64,000 nucleotides of DNA from Megalonaias nervosa (taxonomy: Eukaryota > Mollusca > Bivalvia > Unionida > Unionidae), in the NCBI GenBank assembly GCA_016617855.1, contig JAECUM010000856.1, positions 62,001 to 126,000 of the forward strand. Reading direction: 5' to 3'. The number at the start of each line of letters is the position of its first letter. Within the stretch, counting starts at the first letter, position 1. Both the position numbers and the translations under genes were made by a program. Shown piece after piece: positions 12,501-27,500 of this stretch. Below the pieces are notes generated by a model that saw only the letters and a program-made list of their open reading frames with translations, had not been told where the DNA came from and made no database searches.

Positions 12501-15500
12501 CTTGCAGCTCTTTCATGATGGTATTAAGAAACTCTTCAAAGAGAATACTCACAGTAAGGCACCACTAGAAAGAGGTAAAATGACTATTCTAGAGGTAAAA
12601 TGACTATTCTAGAGATAAAATGACTCTTGTAGAGGTAAAAAGGTAAAATGACTATTCTAGAGATAAAATGACTATTCTAGAGATAAAATGACTATTCTAG
12701 AGGTAAAATGACTCGTTTAGAGGTAAAAAGGTAAAATGACTATTCTAGAGGTAAAATGACTATTCTAGAGGTAAAATGACTATTCTAGAGATAAGATGAC
12801 TATTCTAGAGATAAAATGACTATTCTAGAGATAAAATGACTCTTCTAGAGGTAAAAAGGTAAAATGACTATTCTAGAGATAAAATGACTATTCCAGAGGT
12901 AAAATGACTCTTCTAGAGGTAAAATGACTATTCTAGAGGTAAAATGACTCTTCTAGAGGTAAAATGACTATTCTAGAGGTAAAATGACTCTTCTAGAGGT
13001 AAAATGACTATTCTAGAGGTAAAATGACTCTTATAGAGATAAAATTACTATTCTGGAGGTAAAATGACTATTCTAGAGGTAACTGGACTATCAGTTTTCA
13101 GTATCTACAAGTCTTCAGACTTGATGGTTGTTTCACAAAATGAACATCCTTAGTTTTTGACTCCCCTTCCTCTCAGGTTTTCTTATTTCCAGCTGTAATT
13201 GCACCCACTTATTACATTTGTTGAGGTTCCATGGTAACTCACACCATAGCTTATAGTGTGGTCTATGTTTTGGACCCTATTGTGCATGAGTTATTGAGGG
13301 AGAAGTTTATTAACATGGTTCAACAATGTATCAGAGTACAAAATGGATGGATTGACAGTGTTCTGAGCAATTCTGGTTGCTATATAAAATTATTCCATCC
13401 ATTTTTAAATCTGATGTGCAGAGACCATACTTATAATTTTGTTGTGAAAAATGAGACACTATTGACTTGCATATGATAATGGACACTACACCTCTTCCTG
13501 TATAACTCATGTGCAATGGGAGTCTAAAAGCTTAGACCATGGCATAAGCAAGGGCAAGAGTTACTGAGGACCTTTGAAATATTGAGAAAGGGCTGGACAT
13601 CAACAATGGCGAGTTATCTAGGAGAGGTGCATTTACTCAAGGTACAATTCTCTCAAGATGTAATGAAGATTTGGATATCAGATGGGTCAGGTAATGAGTT
13701 AAATCCATGCATAATAAGGAGATAATTTTTTGCATTTTATTGACTGTGCTTGATATCACTTTGTAGACCATATTTCTGTGCTGATTTTAAAATTGATGTT
13801 TGATATAGGCAGGGAAAGACAATTTTTCGTCTTTTAGTAGGGAACTTAAAATATAGACTTGTATCATCAAGAGCTCAGACAAGTTTCATATGAGTGAGAT
13901 GACTCAGCTTAAAATATAGACTTGTATCATCAAGAGCTCAGACAAGTTCCATATGAGTGAGATGAAGCATATTACTGAGCTGATCATGCATCTGATTGGT
14001 TGTGCTTGTTACTGCTCAAAGGACCCTCTTTTTCATAGGATCTTGATTGAATTTGGGATATAGACCATGCATACAAAGGTCTGGCATCTGATTGGCTAAG
14101 CTTGTTACAACTCTGGAGTCCATATTTTTAACCTGATTTTCATAAGATTTTGAATATATTCTTATATCATCAAGATTTCAAGCTAGTTCAATAATTAGTG
14201 GTAGACACACATATTAATGAGATGATCTTACATCCAAGTGGCTGAACTTGTTACTACTCCATTGACTGTTTTTTTGTGGAGTAAATTTGTTAAATAGACT
14301 ATTATCAAGATATCAAGTGAGTTTTATTATGAACAAGATCTGCTCATATTAATGAAATTCAGAACAGCAAAAACTATATTTCTGAAATCATATGCAAGTT
14401 AAAAGTTTTTTTAAAATAACTTTTTTCTCCATTTAAATTTAAGCAGCAGAACTAACCCATGATATTGACTGTTGAGAATTACAGATCTGAGTTTACGTAG
14501 TTCTTCCACTTGCAAAAACATTGAAAACTAGATGAAGATCGATTTTTGTATAAATTAATTTTGTTACCATAGATGACCAGCATATGACCCATTACAAATT
14601 TCTAGGGTGTTAACAAAAAACAGCTGGCTAACCAAGATGTGACCTTTCACCGTTTTTATTTTTTGTAGAAAAGCTGGCTTAATGAGATGTGAAGCCCACC
14701 ACTTTTTTTAGTAAAAAACTTGGCTTGCAGTCATATTTTTTCTAAAAATATATATAAAATAATGGTTAGTGAGCAGAGCAAATAAATTCTATTGTAGATT
14801 GGAAAGTACTTATTTACTTGTATTGAAGAAAGCGAGCCCTGGAGAAATACAAAAGTCACCTTATCTAGTAATCCAAAAAAACTACAAAAATCACTTTTTA
14901 AATAAAGAAGCCAAAGCAATTAGCAATTAAAACAGATAAGCATTTGACATATTTTTGAACAATTAAATTTAAAATTTTGCAGACTTAAACTGGACATATT
15001 TTTATTTGCCTCTTGGCACATCTAGGGCACCCCAAGTCTCTAAATTAAAAACTAATTAAGCAAAATGTAAATAATCAAACAATAATATGTTAAAAATGAA
15101 AACATAAATAAGATATAAATAATAAAATCTATTAATTTTACTTAGTCATGACATTATTTAAAAATTCAGATAATAGATCACATGTAGTGTTTGTAACTTC
15201 ACAGGTATTGATAGCTGACAAATTAACTCATTTGGCTAGTCTTTTTTTCTCACTTCCCTATTTGAAAGTACTGTAATTTTTTCAACAATAATTTCTTTCA
15301 CTTTTGAACAAAATTTTGCCAGAGTTAAAAACTAAAAAATACACAGCAATAATTTAACAACATGCATAAACATTTCTTCTACTGTGAAAATATTGAAGAT
15401 ATAAATCTTAAAAATCTGTTAGTTGAAAAAAAGCCTCTTGTTATATAAAAGATATAGTTAGCTGCTTATACCAAAAAGATGTCCACCCAAATGCATTTTT

Positions 15501-18500
15501 TAGAAATACTTTGAAACTTAATTACCGAGGTTGAGAAACCCATGGCTTATAAAAAGACCCCCTGTGAATTAGAGTTTTAATTGGTGTGAAAGACATGTGA
15601 CTTTGTAGTCATGAAATTAAAGCTTTGTCTGTAAATTTAAATGGCAAATATTTGCATTAACTTGATTATGTGCAAGAGACTAACTTGTAAAGATCTTGCA
15701 TAACTTTGATTATTAGTAAGAGACTAAATTGTAAAGATCTTGCATGACTTTGATTATGAACAAGAGACTAAATTGAAGCTCTTGCACGACTTTGATGATG
15801 AGTAAGAGACTCTTGTAAAGATCTTGTATGACTGATTATGAACAAGAGACTAACTTGTAAATATTTTTTATGAATTTGATTATGAGTAAGGGACTTGTAA
15901 AGCTCTTGCATGACTTTGATTATGAGTAAGACTCTTGTAAAGATCTTGCATGACTTTGATCATGAGTAAGAGACTATTCATATTGATTATGCTTAGCCTT
16001 TGAAAAGATTTTTTTATCAGAGTATAGTAAAATAATTTAACTTCTACATGATATAAAGTTTACATGATGGATTGCATAGTTTATGTTCTTACTAAGCTAC
16101 ATGAGTGTGTTGATTGGGGGAGTGGTAACAGGGATGTTTGTATCTTTTGTTATGTAATCTGATGCTATCTTGATTATTGATTGTTCTTGAACAAATAACA
16201 GAAAAAACTTTACTTTCCTTTATGTTTTGCAGTGAACAGTTTTCAGCTCTTGTTGAATAAATCTTCTTGAAAAATTTCATCCATTGAGAGGTAATTTTGT
16301 CTGTTCTATAATGCCAGTTTTCTTATGTCTGGTTGATAGTAGATTATATGTTAATGACATTTGTTGTTCATTTCAGCTATTGCACCATTGAAGTCCCTTC
16401 CCAATGAGCAGGTCATCTCAACTAGTTTACCAGAGCCACAGATGAGTGAGTATTCCTTTTAGATGTTTTTTTTTTTCTCCTATCTAAAAAGCATAGACAG
16501 TAGGTAGATATCACTTTCATGATAGTGTTGTTGTTGTTGTTCATTAACATGAAAATTTTGAAACCATTGTATTTACAAGCATGAAACTTGATACATAATT
16601 TTGTTTGGATAATATATATTCAACAGTGTCAAAAGTGGATCACATTGATCTATTTTTAATAGCACGGTAATTATGCCAGTTTATGGCATTGAGGTTTGTG
16701 TTCGCAGCTGTTTGCACAGATACCCAACTTTACATTCGGGGACAAATGTTCACACCTGAAATACTCAGTTCATGATCAAAAGCAAATACCACTGACCTGA
16801 TTATTTTGCTATGTTGAATATTTTATCTTGTCATTTTCTCCAACCATTCTCACCCATGTTTGTCCTTTTTTCCCTCTGTCCCACTGTGCATTTCTCCATC
16901 ACATTTGGTTATTTTTTTGTGCTCAGGTTAGTTTTGGAGGTATGTTTGACTGAAGAGTAATTGCTGCTTTTGGTGGGGATGTTGGAGCTTATGGTTAGTA
17001 GAATATTTGTGAAAAATACATGCATACCTTTTTTAATGTGTTCAACTTATGTGAAACAATTTAATTTTAAGCATTAAGTTGAAATGTGTATTTCTTCTTG
17101 CTGTACACACAGTCTATGCTTTGTGGTAGTGCATTTAGTCACTACAAACTATCCATCAGGACAATTTCTAGGTATTCTTTGAATGTTTCAAATGACAGTA
17201 CTTGACCACTGTGGGAACACTCATTCAAATAGAACCGTAAAAGTTCACTTGATCACTTAGAACACTCAGTTAAATATAACATCTAGGTACTTTGCATGTT
17301 TGAAATGACATAACTACACTCATTCAGATAGAACCAAAAAAGCATGCTAGAATTAGTTCTTGGTCACTAAGGCATTTTTCTTGATGTCTTGATGATTCAG
17401 TCTGGCATCACAAGTTTGCAATTTGTGGTCTTTACACAATACCATGTCAGATTTAGAAGAAAATGTAATTAGTTCAAAAACAATTATTAAAATACCCATT
17501 TTATGAATTTCTTGTACAGAGCTTTTGGTGTGCCTTAATGAATTTATCACTATCTCATCAAACATGTCACTTTCTTGGGCATTTGTGTTTCACTAACGCA
17601 TTTCTTTAATTCTTCCTTATGTTATGTACTGAGCTGCTATTAAAACAAAATCCACAACACCATTATACTTTTCACTGCACTCAAAAGTCACTTCATTTTC
17701 TTTCCATGTGCCAAAATTGGCAGACACCTTATGATTAAAATACTTTGCTTTGAAAATTATGGTTTCCTGCAGATGTTGAGGCATCATTTCAGGTTTGCTC
17801 ATTTAATGTATGGGGCCAAATGTACAGACTTTAATGTATGGCTCTTGATGTACAGACTTTAATGTGGGTCCTGATGTACAAACTTTAATGTATGGGTCCT
17901 GATGTACAGACTTTAATGCATGGGTCCTGATGTACAGGCTTTAATGTTATGGGTCCTGATGTACAGACTTTAATGTATGGGTCCTTATGTACAGACTTTA
18001 TTGTATGGGTCCTGATGTACAGACTTAGATAAGAAATGACATGAAGCTGTAGATGCTTGTACTATTTGACTCAATTCTAATTTTCTTTGAACAGTTGCTC
18101 AAACAGCTTCTCCCAACAGGGACTTCCAGCATCATCAGCCACAGCAGCAGAAGCAAGACAGTCCAGTCAAATTAAAGGGTTTGGTAGGTTTGGCACATCA
18201 CATATCTGTTGAAGAATGGTCTACATCCACATGTCTTTTGATTAAGGCTTATGATTACTGCTAGCTAATTATTTTATGAGCTATGGAAGCAGTCTGTGTG
18301 GTGGTGTATTACCGATAAATGCAGTATTTCAGTGAATGAAGGTTGATGATTGAAAATAATTACAGGACAAATTAACATTAACTTTAGGCAGAAGTCTATG
18401 TATGGGTAAATTAAAAGCAGTAGTAGGCATGAACCTTAAACCATTTTAATTTTATCGCTGTTGAAGCTCAGGTACTACTTAATGTAAATGGGAAGATCTC

Positions 18501-21500
18501 ACCAGGCAGAATTTTTGTAGTGGGCATCCACAAGGGCATGTGGCAAAAAAATTTGGCATACAGCATATCAATTTCATTGTTTTAAAAGTTTCGTCATTTA
18601 AGATATAAGCTTGATTTTCCTGAACTTACCACAAAAGTATAACACATTTCTCCTTCAATAAACCATGCACAGTGGGATTGAGAGATTAGACCAGAGCATG
18701 AGCAAAGGTGTGAGCTATGAATGGACCTTTGAAAAATGGATAAAGGGATGGATATTGACAGTGGGGTGAGAGTTTAAGTAGTTTAATACTTGTGTAGTAA
18801 TCACATTGGGAATAATTGTCAGTAAATAGCATTTTTCTGATGAAGTTCTTTCCTTTCTGTATAAATTATGTTTATTTTCATTTATATACAATCTCACGAA
18901 GAGGTTTTAAAACTAATCCAGGTGGTTTCAACAAACATACCATGTGTACAAATGAAAACAATGTATTACATCTGATTCACTGGATTTTGCTTGTGAATGA
19001 TTATAAATTCTAGTCTTCCTGTGTTACTGTAGATTCAGAATGTACGATGATTCTGAGAAGTTTATTTAAGAAAAGAGTGACATTTATTTATAGAATTGTT
19101 GATGTTCAGATTTCATTGCAAGGTTTTGGTGAAATTTCTACTCATCCTTGAGCAAACCTCTGAGTTCCAATTCAAATACTTTAAGTTTACTATCAACTTT
19201 AGAAATTGTTTCTCCATAATAAACCCTATCCGTGAAACTGAATTTTTCATACATCTAGTAAACCATTCACTTGGTTTCTTTGCTCACATTTGCAAATGAG
19301 TATGATAAAAGATTGGTCAATATCATGTTCTTAAGTTGTATTAAATGTACACCAGTGTTTTTAGTGTTTGATTATTTAACTAAAATGAGTTGACTTAACA
19401 TGTAACTCTGACTGCTAGTTCTTACATAGTTAGGATTTCAGACCTGCCAACCCTTACGATTTTGCCATAAGTCATTTGAAAATGACCCTTGAAATACGGA
19501 ATTACAAAATAAAAGCAAAAACGATGGAAAAATTATTGTTGCTGAAAAATCAGGATAATTGTTTCATCCGTGTATGATTTGGATCCAGGTTTCATATTAA
19601 AGTTAGTGGAATCAGTCAGGGAACCAGACTGACTTTACTGCAGTACCTCAGATGCTTTAAGCTCCACATATATTTATCATGCAAAGTATCTGTATGATCA
19701 AACTGTGGATTATATAAAAAAAATTTTAAATGGCATCCAGCAAGCGATGCATGTTGAAGACGAAAGGGAAAGTAAGCCGCTTAAAAAGTGTTAATAATCA
19801 ACTCAGAAGAATAAAAGGACTATTCAGATTCTTGTGAATAAAAGCAGGAAGGGACATAATTACGTTTATCGGACATAATGTGTCAATTTGAGTATGTCTT
19901 GTGGCAGGAGAAATGATTGTCGTCATCATGAGAAATGGACAAAAAATTCCAAGAATCACATCAAGTTGAGAGATAGCAGCAAGCCATTGAGCTGCATAGG
20001 GTTTGCAGCTGAAGTTTGTGCATCTGTACTAGTGATAAATAAGGTCATTGTGTCCTTTACAAACTTTTTAGTTGAACGAAACGTTTACCGTTGCTGTATG
20101 TTTCGAACTTTTAAATATGTTTTCGAGTTTTACAATAGCAGTTGCATAGCTGCCAACTGTCCTGTTTTTTCCGTATTTGTCCCGTATTTTGGACCTGAAT
20201 ACGGGTGTACTTTTTTTGTGCAAAAAATACGTTTTTTAATTTAAAAAATATAACAAAAAAATTTCCTTGCAATTTTCAGTTTAGAATGGGCACTCGGTTC
20301 CATTCTGATAGAAATATATCGCATGTATATAGGAATACGGTTCTACAATATGATTGGTTCATTCGAAATCGAGGCTACCATGCCTGTCTTTATCCGCCAT
20401 ATTGAATTTCGCAAACATTTACCGCTACCACTGTGTCTCATCTTTGTAATATTCATCTTCTAATCATGTTGAATAGGAAAGCAGAATATTCAGAATTTTC
20501 ACCAGAAAAGACAAGAAAACAGAATTGAAAGGACAATTGTGCCGTCTTGTTTAGATTTGTGAAATCATCTAGTAAAGGAGAGGAAATTGTGTAATGTGAT
20601 TTCGCTGTTGGGCATGGAGGCGCACATGAAATACAACAGCACGAAAAAGCTAATAAACATCAGCTTGCTGCTTCATCATAGACAACTCAGCCTGAACTTG
20701 GATGTATATAAATACCAGAGAGAACCTTGGTGTAATTCGATCGAAATTCAGTTATTAAATTTCTTTTAGAAATGAACCTTTCTCTTTCAGTTACTAGTGT
20801 TGCTGGTGATTTATTTTGCACACGTTTTCCAGACAGTAAAATCGCAAAGGATTACTCGTATGCTAGAATGAAAACAGTTCAGTAAGAAAATCAGTATTTG
20901 GTCCTGAAAATCAGTATTTTTGTCATAAGCAATCAGTATTTTTGTACTTGGAGGTTGGCAGCTATGCGGTTGTGATATTTTGTTACAACTTACTGAAGAC
21001 TGGTGAAATTTATGGATAAAAATTTACTGCCTTACTGAGAAGGTCTCGTCAGGGTTGGCAGGTCTGGGATTTTCATACCTTGAAACTTTTTTTTATTTTA
21101 CCCCTTTCACTTTATTTGATACAAAAATCTAATTAATTTGATAATACAACATAGGTCAACATTTAATTGATTGAGACAATTCAAGCAACACTTCCACAAG
21201 TCATGATGAAAACACAGTTGATACATAATTGGGTTCTCATGGAAATGCTTATAGTTGATCACACTTCATATTTGAATGCAATAAGGCATATGGCATTTAT
21301 GAAGATTACACAGAAATCAAAAGATAAAACTGAAACACAAATTTCACTTGAGAAGACTTATTTAGTACTTATTTCTTAAGGTGTTGACACCAGTAGGCAA
21401 TACTGACAGTTTAATTGATTGATATTTTGTTGTATATTGTTATTTACAGTGTATTTTGAATTGTTTTTGTTCTGTAAGAAAATTCAACAAAATATACGAG

Positions 21501-24500
21501 TTTTGTTAAAAATTAAAACTTCACGATTTTGAATTAAAAAATTTCCTGGCAGTGATTGCTGTTTTCAAAGATAAAATGAAAGTTAGATTAAGGTTTCATT
21601 TACCAATTTTTGATTCCGGTTTTAGTCACATTTATCAAATAGGTTTGGAGGTCTTTTTAAGAAAAAATGGGATACACACCTATCCTTCATTATAAGGGGA
21701 TTTGTTTGTTATCAGAGTGGTATAATTTTTCCAAAGCATTAACATTACAGTATATGGGAATTTAATTAGTTATGCTTGCCCATATGATTTGCAGCTCTAA
21801 ATAACAGAGATTACTCAGCATGATCAGAGATTACTCAGCATGATCATTAGCATATTAATTCTTTAAAATAAATTGATTTTCTCTTTGAAAAATATCTTAC
21901 AGATAATGACCGGGAATTTTAAGTATGGTAAAAATTTATTGAAAATGGGGCAAAAATTTGGAGTTAAAAATATCTTAAATGGTTGATGTTATATAGCGAA
22001 ACCTTTCTAGATGACCCACTTTGTTTCACAGTCATGTCTAACCACCAAACTAAAACCAGGGAAAGTGCAACTAGATAAATGTCTGCACCTAGTTGGGTGA
22101 TCAGATTCGACAGAAGGCCATTGCAGTTTGTTAGGCAATTATGGGTTGACTCTCCTCTCGAGCCAGAACCAAAGTAGGTCACTGTGACCTAATTTAAATA
22201 CTTCATGGACTTTGGTTAAGTTATATATCTATGTCAATTCCTCAGGCACTGTGCGTCCCAGAGATATACAGCTTGGTATATAGAGACTTGGAGAGTACAA
22301 AATCACTCCAGCAAAATTGGGTCACAGTGATATGTTTTGCTTCAGTGACTTAGGTAAACTTTGTGTTTTCTCAGATAGTATTGGTCACATAGTCATGCAG
22401 TTTGATATGTAGATGTGCATTGCTCAGTGCAATGTCATCTTACCAGAAGTAAGTCACTGTGACTTACATTTCATGTGTAGGTGGCTTTGTTGTTACCCTT
22501 GTTCATCCTTTTATTCATCCATCTGTCACACCTGGGCAAGTTTTGAATTTAGGTCCATTTCTCAGGATTGTAACTTTAGAGTCATGTGACTTTGTATGTC
22601 ATCTGTTGCCAAATACCACACATATCAACTAGTAGTTGGTCACTATGACATCATTTACACACTCCTGTGGCTGTGTTAGGCACTGTAAAGAACATAGTCT
22701 TGTATTTTTAATTAATAAATGATGTTTTGAATGAATGCAGGTTTAGGTTAAAAATAACCAGATTTAGTCTATGCTTCACATTTTATAGTTACTAAAATAA
22801 TTAGTTGTTACAACACTTATTCTTTCAGTTTGAAGAAATTTTTTAATCCTGTAATTTGCATGGCATACAATGTAACTTTTTTTATTATCATAGACTAGGA
22901 AAACTTGTGATACAGCAAGATATCCATTATCTATCAATCAGCATATGTTTGTTATCAATACTGCTACTATTACTACTAAGATATGGGGAGAGGGGGGATT
23001 ACCATGAAATTTTGTGTACATATTATCCCAGGGTCTAGTTGGTCCAAAAGGAAAATGATGCCCCTTAGACATACAGAATGACTGCCACTGTAACCATCTT
23101 GAAAATTGTTTTATTACTACTTCTGCACAAATGGTAATATTGACATGAGGTTTTCGCTAAAAGACTTCCTGTGATGTCTAGTAGGTCATAAATGAAAATG
23201 GTGATATCCAGTTGGGCTGCCATGGCAGCCATCTTGAAAACTTTGTCACTACTCCTTCTGTATGGATAGCATATCAATATGAGATTTTCACTAAAAGCCT
23301 TCTTATGATGTCTACTTTTTCTTAATGAAATGGGTACCTCAAGGATATTTACTGTATTCACCACAGTGGCCATCTTTATAATCATTACCTCTTCAATCTG
23401 ACCTCCCAAACTTTGACAACTCTTTCAACAGCTACTTTTGAATAGAATTTATCATCGTTTGTTGATTAAAAATAATTGCAATATTTATATGTTCCTTTAG
23501 TAAAATGATGTTGATCCATTCTCCAAAATGGCTGATTTGACAGCAATCCTAAAAGTCTTTATATGGTTACTTCTGAATGGATTGATGTATCAACTTGGAT
23601 TTATCACCCAGACACTATTAATACCGTTACGTACTTGGTTCAGAATGGAAATGTTGCTCATCTGACCTGGCGCCGTAGTGGCAGTCTTTAAAAATCTTGT
23701 TATCACTACTCGTCTTGCATGATCACTTCTTGCAATATTTAATTTGTTCTGAATTTTAAACATTTTGCAGATCTAGCCACCACTTTAATGAAGAGTCTTG
23801 AAAACTAGACCTAATTGACCTTGGGGTCAAGTTGAAGATCATTGCTTTAATATTAGTACTTCATTGAGTTTATAAACTTAGCAGCTTGTATGAATTTTGA
23901 ACAGACTTTAAACAGACCCATAAATTGGTAATTTTACCAAATCTGTATTTGATTTCCCATTTATTTGCACCTTATTTGCAGTCATTCTACATTTTATTTA
24001 CCTCTGATTCACATTTGTATTTCAGATGTCATATAGTTGTTTTTTATTTAAGTCTTAGAAATGAATTCTGATTTAGCATTTATCACATCCACTTCTTGTT
24101 TCATTTTCTGTTGTTTGTGATGTGTTTACAAAGTCCAGATTTCTATTTTCACTTATTAAATTGTGAGAACTATTGCTTTCGTATCTTTATGTTATTAAAA
24201 GTGTGATTTATAAAATCAGAAAATGCATAAAATTCATGAGACAAAATTAAATGTAGGATAAATACATAATTGTAGATGCAATAAACTTAAAAATTTTCTT
24301 GGAAAAAGTATTCATCAGCAAATTTGATTTCCTATATGGTTTGGGTTGGTGTTTTATGGCACATCAACAGCTGGTTATTTAATGCAGAAACAATAGGAGT
24401 AAAGTGCATTGCTTGATGACACACCACAATACTGACAGCCTGGGTGGATCCAGTGGTAGGATTCAAACATGCACTCTCTTGGTTGCAAGTTAGGCATGCT

Positions 24501-27500
24501 GACCACTGCACTAGTGTGGCTCTTGTCTCTATTAGTCACCTCTTACAACATCTTGAAGGCCACTCATCTCCATGCCATCAGGGTCAGATATTTTGTTTCA
24601 TCATGATAAAAATTTTACTGATACATCGTTATAATAAAGATTGTATGCATCTTCCAGTCATGCCATCACATCAGTGGAGGTTGCTAGAACAATGTATCGC
24701 TTGTAAATAGTGAATAGTGAAAGTGTTCAGTGGAAAGAATATAATTCCAGATTATCATACACAAGAGCATTTGACCTTAGAAATTTAGTGGCAGCCTGAG
24801 ATGCAAATGAATAGGTTTTTAAACTCACTCATAAAATGCACTCTAGTTTCATTTCCTTTTCATTTATCATTGTTTTCTGCATTTTGCATTTGCACTATCT
24901 TACAGTTGCATTCATCATTTCATTCTGCAGTTCATTTGCGTTCTGTTTGTATTTCACTGGTAAAATTACCAATGTCAGGATCTATATCTAATTGCATTCC
25001 AATGAAAATAGCCAGCCTTCTGACACTGATTTTTAAGGTAAAAAGTCTTGCCTTGCCTGGGTATATAGCTGTGCTGACTTGTGAACATGATAACACAAAC
25101 AAATATGAAGACAGTTGTTATATGTATCTGAGGAATATAATCAATAATGCCAATTAAGTAACTTCATTGTTTTCTCTCTTAAATGCTAATTATAGATGTA
25201 ACCCAGCTTGGAATGTGGATAGATCTTGACAGTGTTTGAGGCAAATTCTATGATCTTCTGTCCATGGCATCAGGTTCAAGGTCCAAGACCATGACAAAAA
25301 ACTTAAATCTTGTGAGCAAATTTACTCAAAAATGCAAAAGAAATATTTTAAACTTGAATATATTGGAGTATCTTAAGAATTTCTGAAATGAATTAAATAC
25401 TCGGCAGTTGAAAAGAAATGGACTTACTGTGGATTATTGAAAATTCTTTTCAGCCAGTACAGCATCACTCTCATCACTCTCTTCAAGAGACTTTTTGTCT
25501 TTGAATATTTCCAGGAGTAATATTAAAGCTTTTGTTCAGAGATCAAGTCTTTATGAACACTGAATTATAGAGTTGTCTCACATATATGTAGTCTCTACAG
25601 TTCTTTGAAAATATTTTGCAACATCAATATATCTTGTCTTAACATATTATATTCTAATGTCTAGATTTTTTTATTGAGCTGTCCACAGATTTTTTTCACT
25701 TTAATTTGGTGACTTAATTATCCATCATAAAATAATTTAGTACTTTGAATTTTATTTTGAATGTAATTACTTTTGAGATTTATTGATTAAAATAATTCAC
25801 TAGTCTTTGTATACTTGTGTAGGTGGACGAGATTTTCTGTCTGTTGAAGACACAGATGAAAAGTGCTCTTGGTCATGTATTAGAGGTTGAGATGAAAGAA
25901 GCTTTTGGTGATGACATGTGGTAGGTTGCAGTTGTAAACAGTTTAATAAAGAACAGAGACCCTGATTTGTTGGCACATGATTTGATGGCAGATCATGGTC
26001 TGTGTTGTTTGTAGTTGGAAAGTAGATCCACAAATCCAACCCTATCAAGCTAATAAATCTTACCAGTCATTAGTTACTATTTCTGCTTCATCTTGTTTGT
26101 ATGTTCTTTCTTGATATACAAATAGAAAATTCACTTGTGCCTCTTCATTGCTTAAGTGATTCTTTGAATTTTTTCACCACAAGAAAGTAGCTTCCAGCTA
26201 TCTTTTTCTGTTTCTTGCTCTATCTTCACTGACAACAATGATTTGCACTTTATTTATCTAACTATCATGAGCTTATTGGCATCATCTTGATTGACTGCCC
26301 CGTGGTATGTAATACTTCCAGTTGTGCTCAGTACTCATCCTTGTGTATGAATTCTTTTAAATAATTGTTCCGTCATTGTAATACCTGTTATTTCTGTTGA
26401 ATTTTTCTTTATTCATATCATCCCCATGACAGCAACTTCAGTGTGATGCTTCACTGACTTCACCTGTGTGTAACCATTGATCTGCTTTATCAATTTACAA
26501 ATGGCACAAGTTAGTGCATGGCATGTACTAAGTGATTCTAGGTGGCTAAGGACAATCCCTTTATCTGTATAAATTGTATGGTGTGCAATTTAGGCCATAC
26601 GTATGTGTGATTAGGCTGGTCCTATGGTTTTATGGGCTGATGTCACTGATAAACAACTAGATTTGCCACAAATAGACCCTGGTACTGAATAGGGTGATTA
26701 TTCCCCCAATAGCCGGTACCAGAATTAGACAACATAATTCGGCCAGCCCAAGACCCCATTTCAGCCTCAGCCTACACCATCAGTAACCAGAACTGGTTAC
26801 CGTGATCAATTTTCCCATTATATCCAGTCTGCAGTTCTGTGTCCAGAGTGTTATGTTATGTCACAGACGCCAGACCAGTACTGTCACGGTTTGGCAGCCC
26901 ACAAGAACCTTCATAGATGTCCCATCTCCTGGTACAGATTCAAGACCTGCTGTTGTGATTTTCTCTCCATAGCCAGTACTGGACTTCAACACTAGAAGAC
27001 AGCCAGTCCTTGACTGTATTTAGCCAATACAACCTTGACCTAAGCCATCAACCATGGGGATTAGGTACTATGATCTTCCTAGTTTACCTTGTCCTGGTTA
27101 TAAAAATCTGACAGTGTTGAGCACCTGGTCAATCCTTGTCTAACTCTTTTTCTGTCATAGATGCCAAACATAATAGGCATAGGATTTGGTAAGCTCTCAC
27201 CCACAGTATCTAGTACCAGACACATTGAAGCATCGTTGGATCTTATGGCAAGCCCATCACTGGTCCTAGCTCTGTTGCAACTTAGTGCTGCTTACAAGTA
27301 ATCCCCATTCCCAGAAACATAGTCCCTGCCTTAGATCTTTCAGTGAGACTTGTGTGAATAATTATTGATCAGGATTTTTAAGCATAACTGAACTTCTGGT
27401 TTTTGCACACAATTCCTGACATCATTTGTCAGTTTAGCTGTTGCTACCTTTATGGGTTTCCTTGATATCCCCATCCTATTTGATTGTGTGGGTTTCCTTG

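Noticed and set aside
19888..20244. 118-codon open frame.
   Set aside because: It runs across the boundary of two nested hAT-like elements and shows no transposase motif.
24801..25157. 118-codon open frame with some hydrophobic segments.
   Set aside because: No conserved motif, and it sits within an SWT1 intron. The hydrophobicity follows from T-rich sequence.
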